Origin: Spirosoma profusum | GTDB taxonomy: Bacteria > Bacteroidota > Bacteroidia > Cytophagales > Spirosomataceae | NCBI RefSeq assembly: GCF_014699005.1 | Contig: NZ_JACWZY010000004.1 | Span: 186,001-250,000, forward strand | DNA: 64,000 bases | Reading direction: 5' to 3' | Shown: positions 44,992 through 53,448 of the stretch, piece by piece | Position numbering within the stretch: the stretch's first letter is position 1 | Layout of the letters: each line of letters opens with the position of its first letter | Position numbers and translations under genes: made by a program | Notes under the pieces: model-generated | What the model was told of the DNA's origin: nothing | The model's input: only the letters and a program-made list of their open reading frames with translations | The model's database searches: none

Positions 44992-46452
44992 ATGGCTCTC
45001 ATCGACATGGTGATGCCCAAAATGGGCGAAAGTATAATGGAATGTACGGTCATTAGCTGGCTAAAAAAGCCTGGCGACCGAATTGAAGCGGACGAGTCGG
45101 TGCTGGAAGTCGCTACAGATAAAGTAGATACAGAAGTACCCGCTTCGGAAAGTGGCATTCTAAAAGAGATTTTAGTGAACGATGGGGACGTAGTGGCTGT
45201 TGGCGCACCCATCGCCCGTATCGAAACCGAAGCGAGTATCAGTGGAGAGGATACTCCGGTTGATGCTGATCCTACAAACGAATCTACCGAAACCAGCGAG
45301 ACACCTAAAGGCATCGGTGATGTTGCGAACGTAACGGCTCAGTCGAAAACAAGCGACGTAGCAGAAAGTGAAGTTGCCACTGCGGTTAACGAACTGGAAT
45401 CCAATATTGCCGCACTCAGTAGTCCGGCCTCTGCCGGAAAAACCAGCCCGGCATCTGGCGGTGTTACGTTACTGGATAACCCCGTATTTGCGAATCGATT
45501 CTATTCGCCTTTGGTCCTGAGTATTGCCAAGGAAGAAAACGTTTCGCGCGACGAACTCGAACGAATTCCAGGTTCAGGTGCTGAAAATCGGGTTACTAAA
45601 AAAGATATTCTGGCTTACGTACTTGACAGGGCCGAAGAGCGTGGATTCGGGGCTAAAACGACAGCTTCTAAAACGGCCAATGGCCAGACCACCGTATCAG
45701 CTACGTTCCCGGTGGCCAAAAATCCGGTTCCTGCTACGTCGGTAAATGGTCAGACCGACATCATTCAGATGGATCGAATGCGCAAGATGATTGCGCAGCG
45801 CATGGTAGAATCGAAGCAGATTTCACCTCACGTCAGTTCGTTTGTAGAAGCCGATATGACATCGGTGGTGGATTGGCGAACCAGCGTAAAAGACCGCTTT
45901 AAACAGCAAACCGGCGAAAATCTGACGTTTACGCCCATCCTGGTCGAAGCTGTGGTGAAAGCCATCAAAGATTTCCCGATGATTAACGTATCGGTGGAAA
46001 GCGACAAGATTCTGGTCAAAAAAGCAGTTAACATTGGCATGGCGGTGGCCTTACCCAGTGGTAATCTGATTGTGCCCGTCATCCACAATGCTGATCAATA
46101 CAACTTGGTCGGGCTTGCTACAAAAGTGAACGACCTGACCCGTCGCGCCCGTGAGAACAAACTCACTGCCGACGATCTGGCTGGTGGTACGTATACCATC
46201 TCTAACATCGGTACGTTCGGGAATCTCATGGGCACGCCTATTATCGTTCAACCCCAGGTTGCGATCATGGCTTTTGGCGCTATTGTCAAAAAGCCCGCCG
46301 TCATCGAAACTCCTCAGGGTGATTTCATTGGTATCCGGCAGTTAATGTTCCTATCCCACTCCTATGACCACCGCATTGTCGATGGGTCATTGGGTGGTCA
46401 ATTTGTCCGGCGCGTAGCTGATTATCTCGAACAATTCAAACCGGGCTTCTGA
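44992..46452 (+). CDS. 2-oxoacid dehydrogenase E2 component (dihydrolipoyl acyltransferase)
   Basis: 486 residues in the classical order. The lipoyl domain spans 1-80 with lipoylated Lys44 in EVATDKVDTEVP. An Ala/Ser/Glu-rich linker follows, then a peripheral subunit-binding domain around 165-205 (VLSIAKEENVSRDELERIPGSG). The acyltransferase core from about 250 contains SYDHRIVDGSLGG, the catalytic His about 460 and Asp about 464. The absence of neighbouring E1/E3 genes means the complex (branched-chain or pyruvate/2-oxoglutarate type) cannot be assigned. The gene follows cinA across a hairpin that probably separates their mRNAs. Confidence 0.92.
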   Translation: MALIDMVMPKMGESIMECTVISWLKKPGDRIEADESVLEVATDKVDTEVPASESGILKEILVNDGDVVAVGAPIARIETEASISGEDTPVDADPTNESTETSETPKGIGDVANVTAQSKTSDVAESEVATAVNELESNIAALSSPASAGKTSPASGGVTLLDNPVFANRFYSPLVLSIAKEENVSRDELERIPGSGAENRVTKKDILAYVLDRAEERGFGAKTTASKTANGQTTVSATFPVAKNPVPATSVNGQTDIIQMDRMRKMIAQRMVESKQISPHVSSFVEADMTSVVDWRTSVKDRFKQQTGENLTFTPILVEAVVKAIKDFPMINVSVESDKILVKKAVNIGMAVALPSGNLIVPVIHNADQYNLVGLATKVNDLTRRARENKLTADDLAGGTYTISNIGTFGNLMGTPIIVQPQVAIMAFGAIVKKPAVIETPQGDFIGIRQLMFLSHSYDHRIVDGSLGGQFVRRVADYLEQFKPGF

Positions 46453-46608
46453 ACCGGGATTTAGCAGATTGAAGGATTCTCAAGATTTTGTTTTCGGTTC
46501 TTCGAAGCGCTTAATCAATTAGCAAAATCGTAAAAATCCTTAAATCTGCTAAATCCCGGTTCAGACAAAATCCAGTAAATCCATCAATCAGCTAAATCCC
46601 GGTTCAGA
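46451..46608. repeat. Dispersed repeat, AACCGGGATTTAGCAGATT family (three arms)
   Basis: GAACCGGGATTTAGCAGATT (from 46451, overlapping the E2 stop codon) pairs with AATCTGCTAAATCCCGGTTC (about 46544-46562). A third arm, CAGCTAAATCCCGGTTCAG, follows at about 46588-46606. The extra right arm suggests unequal copying. The unit ends just before the nucleotidase start at 46614. Confidence 0.82.
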
Positions 46609-46613
46609 AATAT

Positions 46614-47141
46614 ATGAAACAACGAATTGCCATTGACATGGATGATGTCATGGCCGACACACACGCTAAGTTTATTAAGTTGTATCTGGAAGGCGAAATG
46701 CCCCGCTACACGCTTGAAGAGTTAAAAGAAAAATCATTCCACGAACTGTTCGACGAGCACGAATATCGGGCAATATCAAAACGGGTTTACGAGCCGGGCT
46801 TCTTCGCTGACATTCCAGTTATGGAAGGAGCGCAGGACGTAATAGCTGATCTGATGGAAAAATACGAGATTTTCGTGGCATCGGCGGCACAGGAATTTCC
46901 AAACTCATTACGTGAAAAATGGGATTGGCTTCAACAACATTTTCCAGCAATTTCCTGGCGCCATTACATTTTCATGGGAGACAAAAGTGTATTGAACACA
47001 GCTTACCTTATCGACGATATGCCCCGTAATCTCCGCACGTTTCAGGGCGAGGGCTTGCTGTTCGATGCGCTCCATAACCGCGATGAAACAGGGTTTAAAC
47101 GAATGAAATCCTGGCAGGAAGTAGCAAAGCTCTTACTGTAA
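46614..47141 (+). CDS. 5'(3')-deoxyribonucleotidase-like HAD phosphatase (NT5C type)
   Basis: 175 residues. The HAD motif I is RIAIDMDDVMADTHAKF with nucleophile Asp and acid/base Asp two residues later. Motif II Ser lies in IFVASAAQEFPNS and motif IV acidic residues in AYLIDDMPRNL. A helical cap segment lies between. Proteins of this type dephosphorylate dNMPs to regulate pool size or carry out a related house-cleaning reaction. Monocistronic. It is followed by a good terminator shared with the desaturase. Confidence 0.85.
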   Translation: MKQRIAIDMDDVMADTHAKFIKLYLEGEMPRYTLEELKEKSFHELFDEHEYRAISKRVYEPGFFADIPVMEGAQDVIADLMEKYEIFVASAAQEFPNSLREKWDWLQQHFPAISWRHYIFMGDKSVLNTAYLIDDMPRNLRTFQGEGLLFDALHNRDETGFKRMKSWQEVAKLLL

Positions 47142-47150
47142 CGCACAAAA

Positions 47151-47174
47151 AAGGCTCCGAATGTTCGGAGCCTT
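47151..47174. terminator. Bidirectional Rho-independent terminator
   Basis: AAGGCTCCGA (47151-47160) and TCGGAGCCTT (47165-47174) form a perfect 10-bp stem with a four-base loop. A-rich sequence on the left and TTTTCTT on the right suit termination from both sides between convergent genes. Confidence 0.85.
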
Positions 47175-47197
47175 TTCTTATAAAGCTATTGCGTTTA

Positions 47198-48013
47198 TTA
47201 CGCTTCAATCTTTTCTCTCTCTTCAACGTGCCGGTCGTGACCGACTTCGTTCTGTGCCTTTTTAGCTTCTGCCGACGGTCGGAGCCGGACGATATGCAAC
47301 TTGTGCAGAATGCCAATCATCGGATAGGTCGGATCGAACTCGAACCATTTTGCGCCAAAATTAGCCGAATTGGGGCGCTTATGGTGGTTATTCTGGAACA
47401 ATTCACCCATCATCACTACGTCCAGAATGAGCGAGTTTTTTGATTTATCCTGGTTATCGAAGTTTGAGTAACCGTATTTGTGACCGCTCCAGTTAATGAT
47501 AGCGCCGTGTACAGGCCCCATCACGAAATGAACCGGTAGCAGGAAGAAAAACGCCCAGTGCATATCCAGATAAAAGAATGCGAAGACGTAGAACAGGCTA
47601 TACACCACGCCCCATCCGAGCCGCGATGCCCAGGAATCGCCTAATTTTTCAATGAAGTTCCACTCTGGATAGTTCCGGTCAAACTGGCGTTCTACAGTGT
47701 ATTTACGGTGAAGAACGGCGTTATAAATATTTTTCGTCTGCCACATCATCGTGAAGATGTTTTTGGTATGATGGGGCGAGTGAGGGTCTCTTTCGGTATC
47801 GCTAAACGCGTGGTGCATCCGGTGAAGCACTGCATACGCACGTGGACTCAAATAAGATGAACCTTGTGATAAGTAAGTCAATGCATAAAAGAATCGCTCC
47901 CAGAATTTGCTCATCGAGAACATCTTGTGGGCTGAATAACGGTGCAGAAAAAACGTTTGGCAGAACAGGGACAGGTACCAATGTCCAACAAACGCGGCCA
48001 ATACAAAAATCAC
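47198..48013 (-). CDS. Membrane fatty acid (acyl-CoA) desaturase
   Basis: 271 residues with the three His boxes of the desaturase family: FLHRYSAHKMF, LHRMHHAFSD and NNHHKRPNS. Hydrophobic segments include MIFVLAAFVGHWYLSLF and LGWGVVYSLFYVFAFFYLDMHWAFFFLLPVHFV. The non-haem di-iron enzyme would introduce a double bond (probably delta-9) into acyl chains of membrane lipids. The first possible start is GTG at 48013; no ATG occurs in frame up to the upstream stop at 48070, so the non-ATG start is likely real. Convergent with the nucleotidase. Confidence 0.85.
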   Translation of the reverse strand: MIFVLAAFVGHWYLSLFCQTFFLHRYSAHKMFSMSKFWERFFYALTYLSQGSSYLSPRAYAVLHRMHHAFSDTERDPHSPHHTKNIFTMMWQTKNIYNAVLHRKYTVERQFDRNYPEWNFIEKLGDSWASRLGWGVVYSLFYVFAFFYLDMHWAFFFLLPVHFVMGPVHGAIINWSGHKYGYSNFDNQDKSKNSLILDVVMMGELFQNNHHKRPNSANFGAKWFEFDPTYPMIGILHKLHIVRLRPSAEAKKAQNEVGHDRHVEEREKIEA

Positions 48014-48118
48014 AGTATTTCTGATTAAAGGGTGAAATGACGAGTCACTAAGAATATTACTACAAAACTAACGAATTCTTAACAGATTTGACGCTCTGTC
48101 CCCAAATAATACTTTAAA

Positions 48119-48778
48119 TTAGTTGGTAGTTGTCGCGTATTGAAGCAGGTTGGCGCCCATACGTAACGCCTGCTGACGTAACGGCTCGGGATCATTATAA
48201 ACACTCTGATCTTCCCAGCCATTGCCCAAATCGCACTCATAACTGTAAAAGCAAATCAGACGGCCCTGGTAAATCAGGCCAAAACCCTGCGGAGCCTTAC
48301 CATCGTGTTCGTGTACTTTGGGCAACCCGGCAGCAAACTTGAACTTTTGCTGATACACTGGATGATTAAATGGTAGTTCAACAAAGTTGAGTTCAGGGAA
48401 CACCTTTTTCATTTCACGCCGGATAAACTTGTCCAGCCCATAGTTATCGTCGATGTGCAGAAACCCTCCCGACATCAGGTATCGACGCATGTTATGTACG
48501 TCGGCATCGCTGAACGTAATGTTGCCGTGCCCAGTCATGTGCACAAACGGATAGCCAAATATGTCTGGGCTACCGGGCTCCACGATGTCCTCTTCGGGGA
48601 AGATATTCATGCGGAGATTGGCATTAGCAAACTTAATCAGATTGGGCAGTGATGTTTTGTTGGCGTACCAGTCGCCCCCGCCGTTGTATTTCAGCTTGGC
48701 AATTTTGTAGGCGTACTGCCCGTTGGCTACAAAAACCGACGACTGAAGCAGAAACAATACAATCAGTAACTTTTTCAT
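48119..48778 (-). CDS. DUF4159 secreted protein
   Basis: 219 residues with signal peptide (LIVLFLLQSSVFVANGQ). DUF4159 features are AKLKYNGGGDWYANKTSLPNLIKFAN, PFVHMTGHGNITFSDADVHNMRRYLMSGGFLHIDDNYG and GFGLIYQGRLICFYSYECDLGNGWED. The domain is a glutamine-amidotransferase-like fold by family knowledge and usually lacks known catalytic activity. Its start codon overlaps the rsmE stop (ATGA), so it is translationally coupled with rsmE. Function unknown. Confidence 0.88.
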   Translation of the reverse strand: MKKLLIVLFLLQSSVFVANGQYAYKIAKLKYNGGGDWYANKTSLPNLIKFANANLRMNIFPEEDIVEPGSPDIFGYPFVHMTGHGNITFSDADVHNMRRYLMSGGFLHIDDNYGLDKFIRREMKKVFPELNFVELPFNHPVYQQKFKFAAGLPKVHEHDGKAPQGFGLIYQGRLICFYSYECDLGNGWEDQSVYNDPEPLRQQALRMGANLLQYATTTN

Positions 48779-49470
48779 GTATTTATAAAATTCAAAATCT
48801 GGCAGGCTGTCAGGGCAGCCGTTTCGGTACGTAGCCGATTAGGCCCAAGCGTCACCATCTGAAAATCAGCACCTACCGCCTGATCTATTTCCTTTTCCGA
48901 AAAATCACCTTCCGGACCAATCAGCACTACGTAGCGCCCTCCTAAAGTAGCCTTTTTTGCTACGTTGACTGGCGGGTCGTGGTCGGGCAGATGAGCTATA
49001 AATCGTTGCTCCTCCCCTACCGACGTCAGCAATTTCTCGAATGGCAACGCATTGTCCAATATAGGCAAAAATGATTGTAACGACTGTTTCATGGCCGATA
49101 CGGCAATTTTTTCCAGTCGCTCCAGCTTCAGTATCCGACGCTCAGAGTGTTGCCCGAAAAAGAAACTGATACGTTCAATACCAATCTCAACTGCCTTCTC
49201 CACAAACCACTCAATGCGGTCGATGTTTTTTGTGGGTGCTACGCAAATTCGGATGGAAAAAGGGCGCGGCTGGGTAGTTTGGGTGGCCAGTATCCGAAAT
49301 TCACAGCGCCGGGCATTGGCTACCGTAATAACGGCTAAATGCCGGTTTCCGTGCCCGTCAGTTACGGCAATTTCATCGCCTATCGACAGACGTAATGTTT
49401 TGATGGCATGACGTGAATCGTCTTCTGTCAGGAATTGTGAATCAACACCCGGCTGATAAAATAAATGCAT
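48775..49470 (-). CDS. rsmE: 16S rRNA (uracil(1498)-N3)-methyltransferase
   Basis: Started at the ATG at 49470 (MHLFYQPGVDSQFLTEDDSRH), 231 residues. The N-terminal PUA-like part (HAIKTLRLSIGDEIAVTDGHGN) is followed by the SPOUT methyltransferase domain with VEKAVEIGIERISFFFGQHSER and a C-terminal knot ALLxP-like region VVLIGPEGDFSEKEID, VTLGPNRLRTETAALTACQIL. RsmE methylates U1498 in the 30S decoding region. It is followed by a coupled DUF4159 gene. Confidence 0.93.
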   Translation of the reverse strand: MHLFYQPGVDSQFLTEDDSRHAIKTLRLSIGDEIAVTDGHGNRHLAVITVANARRCEFRILATQTTQPRPFSIRICVAPTKNIDRIEWFVEKAVEIGIERISFFFGQHSERRILKLERLEKIAVSAMKQSLQSFLPILDNALPFEKLLTSVGEEQRFIAHLPDHDPPVNVAKKATLGGRYVVLIGPEGDFSEKEIDQAVGADFQMVTLGPNRLRTETAALTACQILNFINT

Positions 49471-49552
49471 ACGTAGCAAATGTACGCGTTACATTATTTC
49501 GCCAACACATCAGTCCATAAACAACGTAGTGATTCCGGATAGACGCACTACG

Positions 49553-50128
49553 TTAAAAATCAGCAATCAGGTTCGTCTTGAACAGCTTAATGGCTATTGC
49601 CAGTAGAATAATGCCGAAAATTTTACGTAGCACAGCCAGTCCACCTGATCCAAGCCGCGTTTCGAGCCAACCCGACGATTTCAGCACCATATAAATCAGT
49701 ATCAGGTTGAGAACAATGCCAATAATGATGTTAACGATCTGATACTCGGCACGTAACGAAATAATGGTGGTTAACGTACCAGCTCCAGCGATAAGCGGAA
49801 ACGCAATCGGTACAATATGCGTTGCTCCGCCTGTATCGATCTCTGACTTAAAAATGGTACGTCCCAAAATCATTTCCAGACCAATCAGAAAAATAATCAG
49901 GGCGCCAGCTACCGCAAACGACGCTACGTCGACACCGAATAACTTCAACAGTCGTTCGCCCACGAACAGAAACGACACCATTAGCGCGCCCGATGCGAAC
50001 GTAGCACGTTCAGCTTCAATTTTACCGGACTTTCGACGTAAATCGATAATAACCGGCAACGATCCTACTACGTCGATAACCGAAAACAGAATGAGCGTAA
50101 CTGAGATAATTTCTTTGAAATCAAGCAT
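49553..50128 (-). CDS. MarC-family integral membrane protein
   Basis: 191 residues, almost entirely hydrophobic with six predicted helices: VTLILFSVIDVVGSLPVII, FASGALMVSFLFVGERLL, FAVAGALIIFLIGLEMILG, then IVPIAFPLIAGAGTLTTII and two more. The SVIDVVGSLPV and PLIAGAGTLTT elements are MarC signatures. Function is uncertain; the original link to multiple antibiotic resistance has been questioned. It is last of a probable operon aroQ-aminotransferase-MarC. Confidence 0.88.
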   Translation of the reverse strand: MLDFKEIISVTLILFSVIDVVGSLPVIIDLRRKSGKIEAERATFASGALMVSFLFVGERLLKLFGVDVASFAVAGALIIFLIGLEMILGRTIFKSEIDTGGATHIVPIAFPLIAGAGTLTTIISLRAEYQIVNIIIGIVLNLILIYMVLKSSGWLETRLGSGGLAVLRKIFGIILLAIAIKLFKTNLIADF

Positions 50129-50147
50129 AATCGTTAACGTAGCGTAG

Positions 50148-51170
50148 CTAATCCTGTGGTCCGGATGACCACGTTACCAAAAAGTTTTTCAACTGCTCTA
50201 TTTCTTCATCAGTAATAGCCGGGAAATTGGCGATACGGAACGTAGTGTTTTTCCAGTCGCCGTAGCCATTGCCGAGCGTAATACCTGCTTGGTGGGCGGC
50301 TGTTTTTATCGCTTTGATTGCCGGCTCGCTTCCCTCAACTGCAATTACCGTATCTGACCGGGTAGCGCGGTCGTTGATGAGCAGTTTGAAACCGGTACTA
50401 CGTGTATCGAAAAAAGTGTACCAGTCAGAAGACCGTTTTTTGGTCATACGGTCAATTTCTACTATGGGTTTTATCTGCTGGAGTACGCGCATGAGCAGAT
50501 AGATGCCCAATCCATTAGGTGTATAAGGCGTCTGAAATTTTTCGAAATTTTCGTGAATAAACAGGAGGCTATTGTAATGTGTGTTCTCGCCAATACTATG
50601 TGCCCGTTCGAGAGCGGCTGGCGAATAAATCAAGACAGCTAATCCTGCCGGTAAACCAAAGCATTTTTGCACCGATGCAAACCAGACATCCGCCAGGTCC
50701 CAGTTAAAACGAATCCCCGCCATTGACGAAACGGCATCCACAGCAATCAAACCCGAAAAATCGCGTCGAAACTGAGCCATCGTCTGTTCACTCACCTGTG
50801 TTCCGTTCGATGTTTCATTCTGGACAAGACATAGTACGTCGGCTTCGCTCAGATTCATCGGCGGCTTAATCCGATAGGCATATTCAGCCCATTTTTTGCC
50901 AAATGCCCCACTAAAGGGGTGCAAACTAGCTTCTGCGGTTAAAGACTGCGCTACAATTTCCCAGCACTCCGTTGCCGACGATACAAACGCTACGTGGTAA
51001 TCAGCCGGAACATCGAGTTTTTCATGGATGAGACGTATCGTTTCTTTCACGATGTCCATGAAACCTGCGCTCCTGTGGTTCATGCTCACAATTCCCTGAC
51101 GTACCGCATCAGTCGCGTACTCAGCCACCTGCGGATATACTTTCGACGGACCTGGATAGAAGGTTATCAT
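50148..51170 (-). CDS. Class V aminotransferase (phosphoserine aminotransferase-like)
   Basis: Started at the ATG at 51170 (MITFYPGPSKVYPQVAEY); a GTG nine bases upstream would overlap aroQ. About 340 residues. PLP-fold features are VSMNHRSAGFMDIVKET, VSSATECWEIVAQ, VQNETSNGTQVSEQTM, AVDAVSSMAG and the Schiff-base Lys in ASVQKCFGLPAGLAVL. The N-terminal FYPGPSKVYP and SVQKCFGLPAG resemble phosphoserine aminotransferase and serine-pyruvate/alanine-glyoxylate enzymes. Serine biosynthesis is likely but unproven. Located directly after aroQ. Confidence 0.82.
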   Translation of the reverse strand: MITFYPGPSKVYPQVAEYATDAVRQGIVSMNHRSAGFMDIVKETIRLIHEKLDVPADYHVAFVSSATECWEIVAQSLTAEASLHPFSGAFGKKWAEYAYRIKPPMNLSEADVLCLVQNETSNGTQVSEQTMAQFRRDFSGLIAVDAVSSMAGIRFNWDLADVWFASVQKCFGLPAGLAVLIYSPAALERAHSIGENTHYNSLLFIHENFEKFQTPYTPNGLGIYLLMRVLQQIKPIVEIDRMTKKRSSDWYTFFDTRSTGFKLLINDRATRSDTVIAVEGSEPAIKAIKTAAHQAGITLGNGYGDWKNTTFRIANFPAITDEEIEQLKNFLVTWSSGPQD

Positions 51171-51175
51171 AGTGA

Positions 51176-51604
51176 TCACTTATCGTTCATCACTAAATAC
51201 TGTATTGCCAGTTCGTAGCCTTTTAATCCAAGGCCGACGATGACCCCTTTACATTTTGCAGATAAATAACTGTGATGCCGGAACGACTCGCGGGCGTGTA
51301 CGTTAGAAATGTGTACCTCCACGGCCGGAGCAGTAACCGCGCTCAGGGCGTCGGCGATAGCGATGGATGTATGCGTGTAAGCCCCCGCATTAATGACAAT
51401 CCCATCGATGTCAAAACCCAGTTCGTGAATTTTATCAATCAGTTCGCCTTCGTGATTCGATTGAAAATAGCGAAGTTGCACCTCTGGAAACAGTTCTTCG
51501 ATGGTTTTGAGGTAGTCGACAAATGAGCGGTTGCCATAAATAGTGGGTTCTCGCTTGCCCAGCAGGTTTAGGTTCGGGCCGTTGATAATCAGAATCTGTT
51601 TCAT
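51176..51604 (-). CDS. aroQ: Type II 3-dehydroquinate dehydratase
   Basis: 142 residues, typical length for the dodecameric enzyme. The motif [19 protein letters not shown] carries the catalytic Arg and Tyr of the flexible lid. [17 protein letters not shown] and [21 protein letters not shown] follow, the latter with the catalytic His. It converts 3-dehydroquinate to 3-dehydroshikimate in the shikimate pathway. It is divergent from xerD; the 76-bp gap is entirely a hairpin (51606-51680). Confidence 0.95.
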   Translation of the reverse strand: MKQILIINGPNLNLLGKREPTIYGNRSFVDYLKTIEELFPEVQLRYFQSNHEGELIDKIHELGFDIDGIVINAGAYTHTSIAIADALSAVTAPAVEVHISNVHARESFRHHSYLSAKCKGVIVGLGLKGYELAIQYLVMNDK

Positions 51605-51605
51605 G

Positions 51606-51680
51606 CCAGTAACCTGGACGTCTACGTCCGGGTATCGATTAATTTAGTTATGCCCAGACGTAGTCGTCCAGGTTACCATT
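51606..51680. repeat. Inverted repeat filling the aroQ-xerD divergent gap
   Basis: AGTAACCTGGACGTCTACGT and CCGGGTAT on the left pair with ATGCCCAGACGTAGTCGTCC and AGGTTACC on the right, with about four mismatches and a 14-nt loop. The right arm touches the xerD ATG at 51681, and the left arm begins four bases from the aroQ ATG. Both promoters must lie within or inside the neighbouring genes. Confidence 0.8.
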
Positions 51681-52586
51681 ATGTGGCAAAGTTATATAAA
51701 CGCCTTTAAGAATTACCTGAAGCTGGAGCGGTCACTGGCCGAAAATTCAGTAGAAGCGTACCTACACGACGCCGAAAAACTTCACGAATACATACTCCTC
51801 ACCGACCCCGCCCGGACGCCCATGCAGGTAACCGAAAAGGAGTTGATGAACTTTCTAAAATACCTGGGTGAATTAGGTTTAACGGCCACGAGTCAGGCCC
51901 GGATGCTGTCGGGATTAAAATCGTTTTTTAAGTATTTGCTGCTCGAAAACCTGATTCAGAAAGACCCAACTCAACAGCTTGAAGCCCCTAAATTGGGACG
52001 TAAATTACCCGACACGCTTAGTTTCCCGGAAATTGAAGCAATCCTGGATGCCATCGACCTTTCGACTCCCGGCGGCACCCGCGACCGGGCCATGCTGGAA
52101 GTTCTTTATAGTTCGGGATTACGTGTAACGGAGCTTCTGAATCTGCGATTGACGAACTGTTTTTTCACAGAGGGATTTATTCGCGTGCTGGGCAAAGGCG
52201 ATAAAGTTCGACTGGTGCCCATTGGCGAAGACGCCATGCACTATACCCGAATTTACGTTGAACACGTCCGGGGTCATTTGCCCGTTCAGAAAGGCGACGA
52301 GGATACTATTTTTTTAAATCTACGTGGGAGTCAGTTGTCGCGTATTTCGGTGTTTACGACCATTAAAAAATTGGCTTCTGAGGTCGGTATTCAGAAAACC
52401 ATCAGTCCGCATACGTTTCGGCATTCGTTTGCCACGCACCTCATCGAAGGCGGGGCCGACCTACGGGCCGTTCAGCAGATGCTTGGTCATGAGTCCATCA
52501 CCACTACCGAAATTTACACCCACCTCGACCGGGATTATTTACAGCAGACCTTACGGGAGTATCATCCGAGGAGTAGTAAGAGATGA
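51681..52586 (+). CDS. xerD: Tyrosine recombinase XerD-like
   Basis: 301 residues. The N-terminal SAM-like domain is YLKLERSLAENSVEAYLHDAEKLHEYI. The catalytic domain shows Arg in SSGLRVTELLNL, Lys in VLGKGDKVRLVPIG, HTFRHSFATHL (His-x-x-Arg), LGHESITTTEIYTHL with His and the nucleophile Tyr. Length and composition are those of chromosomal XerD, which resolves chromosome dimers with XerC at dif. No phage or integron genes accompany it, and a dif site is not evident in the window. Divergent from aroQ. Confidence 0.9.
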   Translation: MWQSYINAFKNYLKLERSLAENSVEAYLHDAEKLHEYILLTDPARTPMQVTEKELMNFLKYLGELGLTATSQARMLSGLKSFFKYLLLENLIQKDPTQQLEAPKLGRKLPDTLSFPEIEAILDAIDLSTPGGTRDRAMLEVLYSSGLRVTELLNLRLTNCFFTEGFIRVLGKGDKVRLVPIGEDAMHYTRIYVEHVRGHLPVQKGDEDTIFLNLRGSQLSRISVFTTIKKLASEVGIQKTISPHTFRHSFATHLIEGGADLRAVQQMLGHESITTTEIYTHLDRDYLQQTLREYHPRSSKR

Positions 52587-52671
52587 AGTTTTGGAGTTAA
52601 AAAGTTGTAAGGTTATAAGATCATAAAGTTGACTGAAGCGAACGCTGCCTGGGTTACTCGAATACTACGTA

Positions 52672-53310
52672 CTAAAACAACTCACTCACATACACAATCA
52701 CACCCAACGAAATGCGGAAGGCTGCTACGTCGGCTTTGGCAGTTTGTTCAACCCCATTGAACGTAACGGGTGATTTAGCACCGGCCTGAATACTACCGTT
52801 CAACGTAATGGCCACGGGCAACGCCACAAAATAGTTAAGGCCTGCGCCAACATGTAAAGCTCCGCCCTTAAAGATGATATTGTCGCGTCGGCCAGCGTTG
52901 TTGAGCACCTGATCTACTTTGCCCGTCTGATACGTATAACCCAGTTCGGCAAAGGGACGTAGCGCGCGGGTGGTGGCCGAAAAATTAAAGCGTAGCCCAC
53001 CTGTTACGTGCGAAAACTGAAAAGCTTTAGCCTGTATATTGTCGGCATTCAGTATCGACTGATCGTATTGGGCGAAGACCTCGTACCGCTGGGTGAAACC
53101 GTAGCCAGCCCGTACACCGAAACCGGGACCACCACCGGAATTTTCGTCCAGAAATTGAAAATAATCAGACGACCAGCCCAAGTAATGACCTGAAAGCCCA
53201 AGACTAAAGCCTTCCGTTGTCGATTGCTGTCGGATGGTCTGCGCCCAGGTAGCTGTTGACAACAGAAAACCAGCGGCTAACGTCAGGAAGAAAAATCGAG
53301 AATGGATCAT
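52672..53310 (-). CDS. Outer-membrane beta-barrel protein (porin-like)
   Basis: 212 residues with signal peptide (LTLAAGFLLSTATWAQ). The mature part is made of alternating amphipathic strands with Gly/aromatic turns: FSLGLSGHYLGWSSDYFQ, FGVRAGYGFTQRYEVFAQYDQ, LRPFAELGYTYQTG and a C-terminal strand ending FRISLGVIVYVSELF. This is the small 8-stranded OmpW/OmpA-like barrel family common in Bacteroidota. Cargo unknown. It lies between XerD and the kinase locus, flanked by palindromic repeats. Confidence 0.8.
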   Translation of the reverse strand: MIHSRFFFLTLAAGFLLSTATWAQTIRQQSTTEGFSLGLSGHYLGWSSDYFQFLDENSGGGPGFGVRAGYGFTQRYEVFAQYDQSILNADNIQAKAFQFSHVTGGLRFNFSATTRALRPFAELGYTYQTGKVDQVLNNAGRRDNIIFKGGALHVGAGLNYFVALPVAITLNGSIQAGAKSPVTFNGVEQTAKADVAAFRISLGVIVYVSELF

Positions 53311-53352
53311 GGCAGTGCTTTTTAAATAGGGTGCTGTTAGTTAAATAATAAG

Positions 53353-53445
53353 TTTTTTGTCATTCTGACGAAGGAAGAACCTTAATGTTGCTTTATTCGC
53401 TAGTAAGGATACCGTAAGATTCTTCCTTCGTCAGAATGACAAAAA
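53353..53445. repeat. Palindromic repeat, GTCATGCTGA family (copy 4)
   Basis: TTTTTGTCATTCTGACGAAG with GAAGAACCTTA is mirrored by GTAAGATTCTTCCTTCGTCA and GAATGACAAAAA with three mismatches. It separates two genes on the same strand and may terminate the kinase transcript at 53449. Confidence 0.83.
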
Positions 53446-53448
53446 TGA

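Noticed and set aside
48119-48778. Active glutamine amidotransferase for the DUF4159 protein
   Set aside because: I do not see the Cys-His-Glu catalytic triad in the expected context; only the fold family is supported.
51681-52586. A phage or integron integrase
   Set aside because: Length and motifs fit chromosomal XerD, and no phage, attachment-site duplication or cassette array is present.
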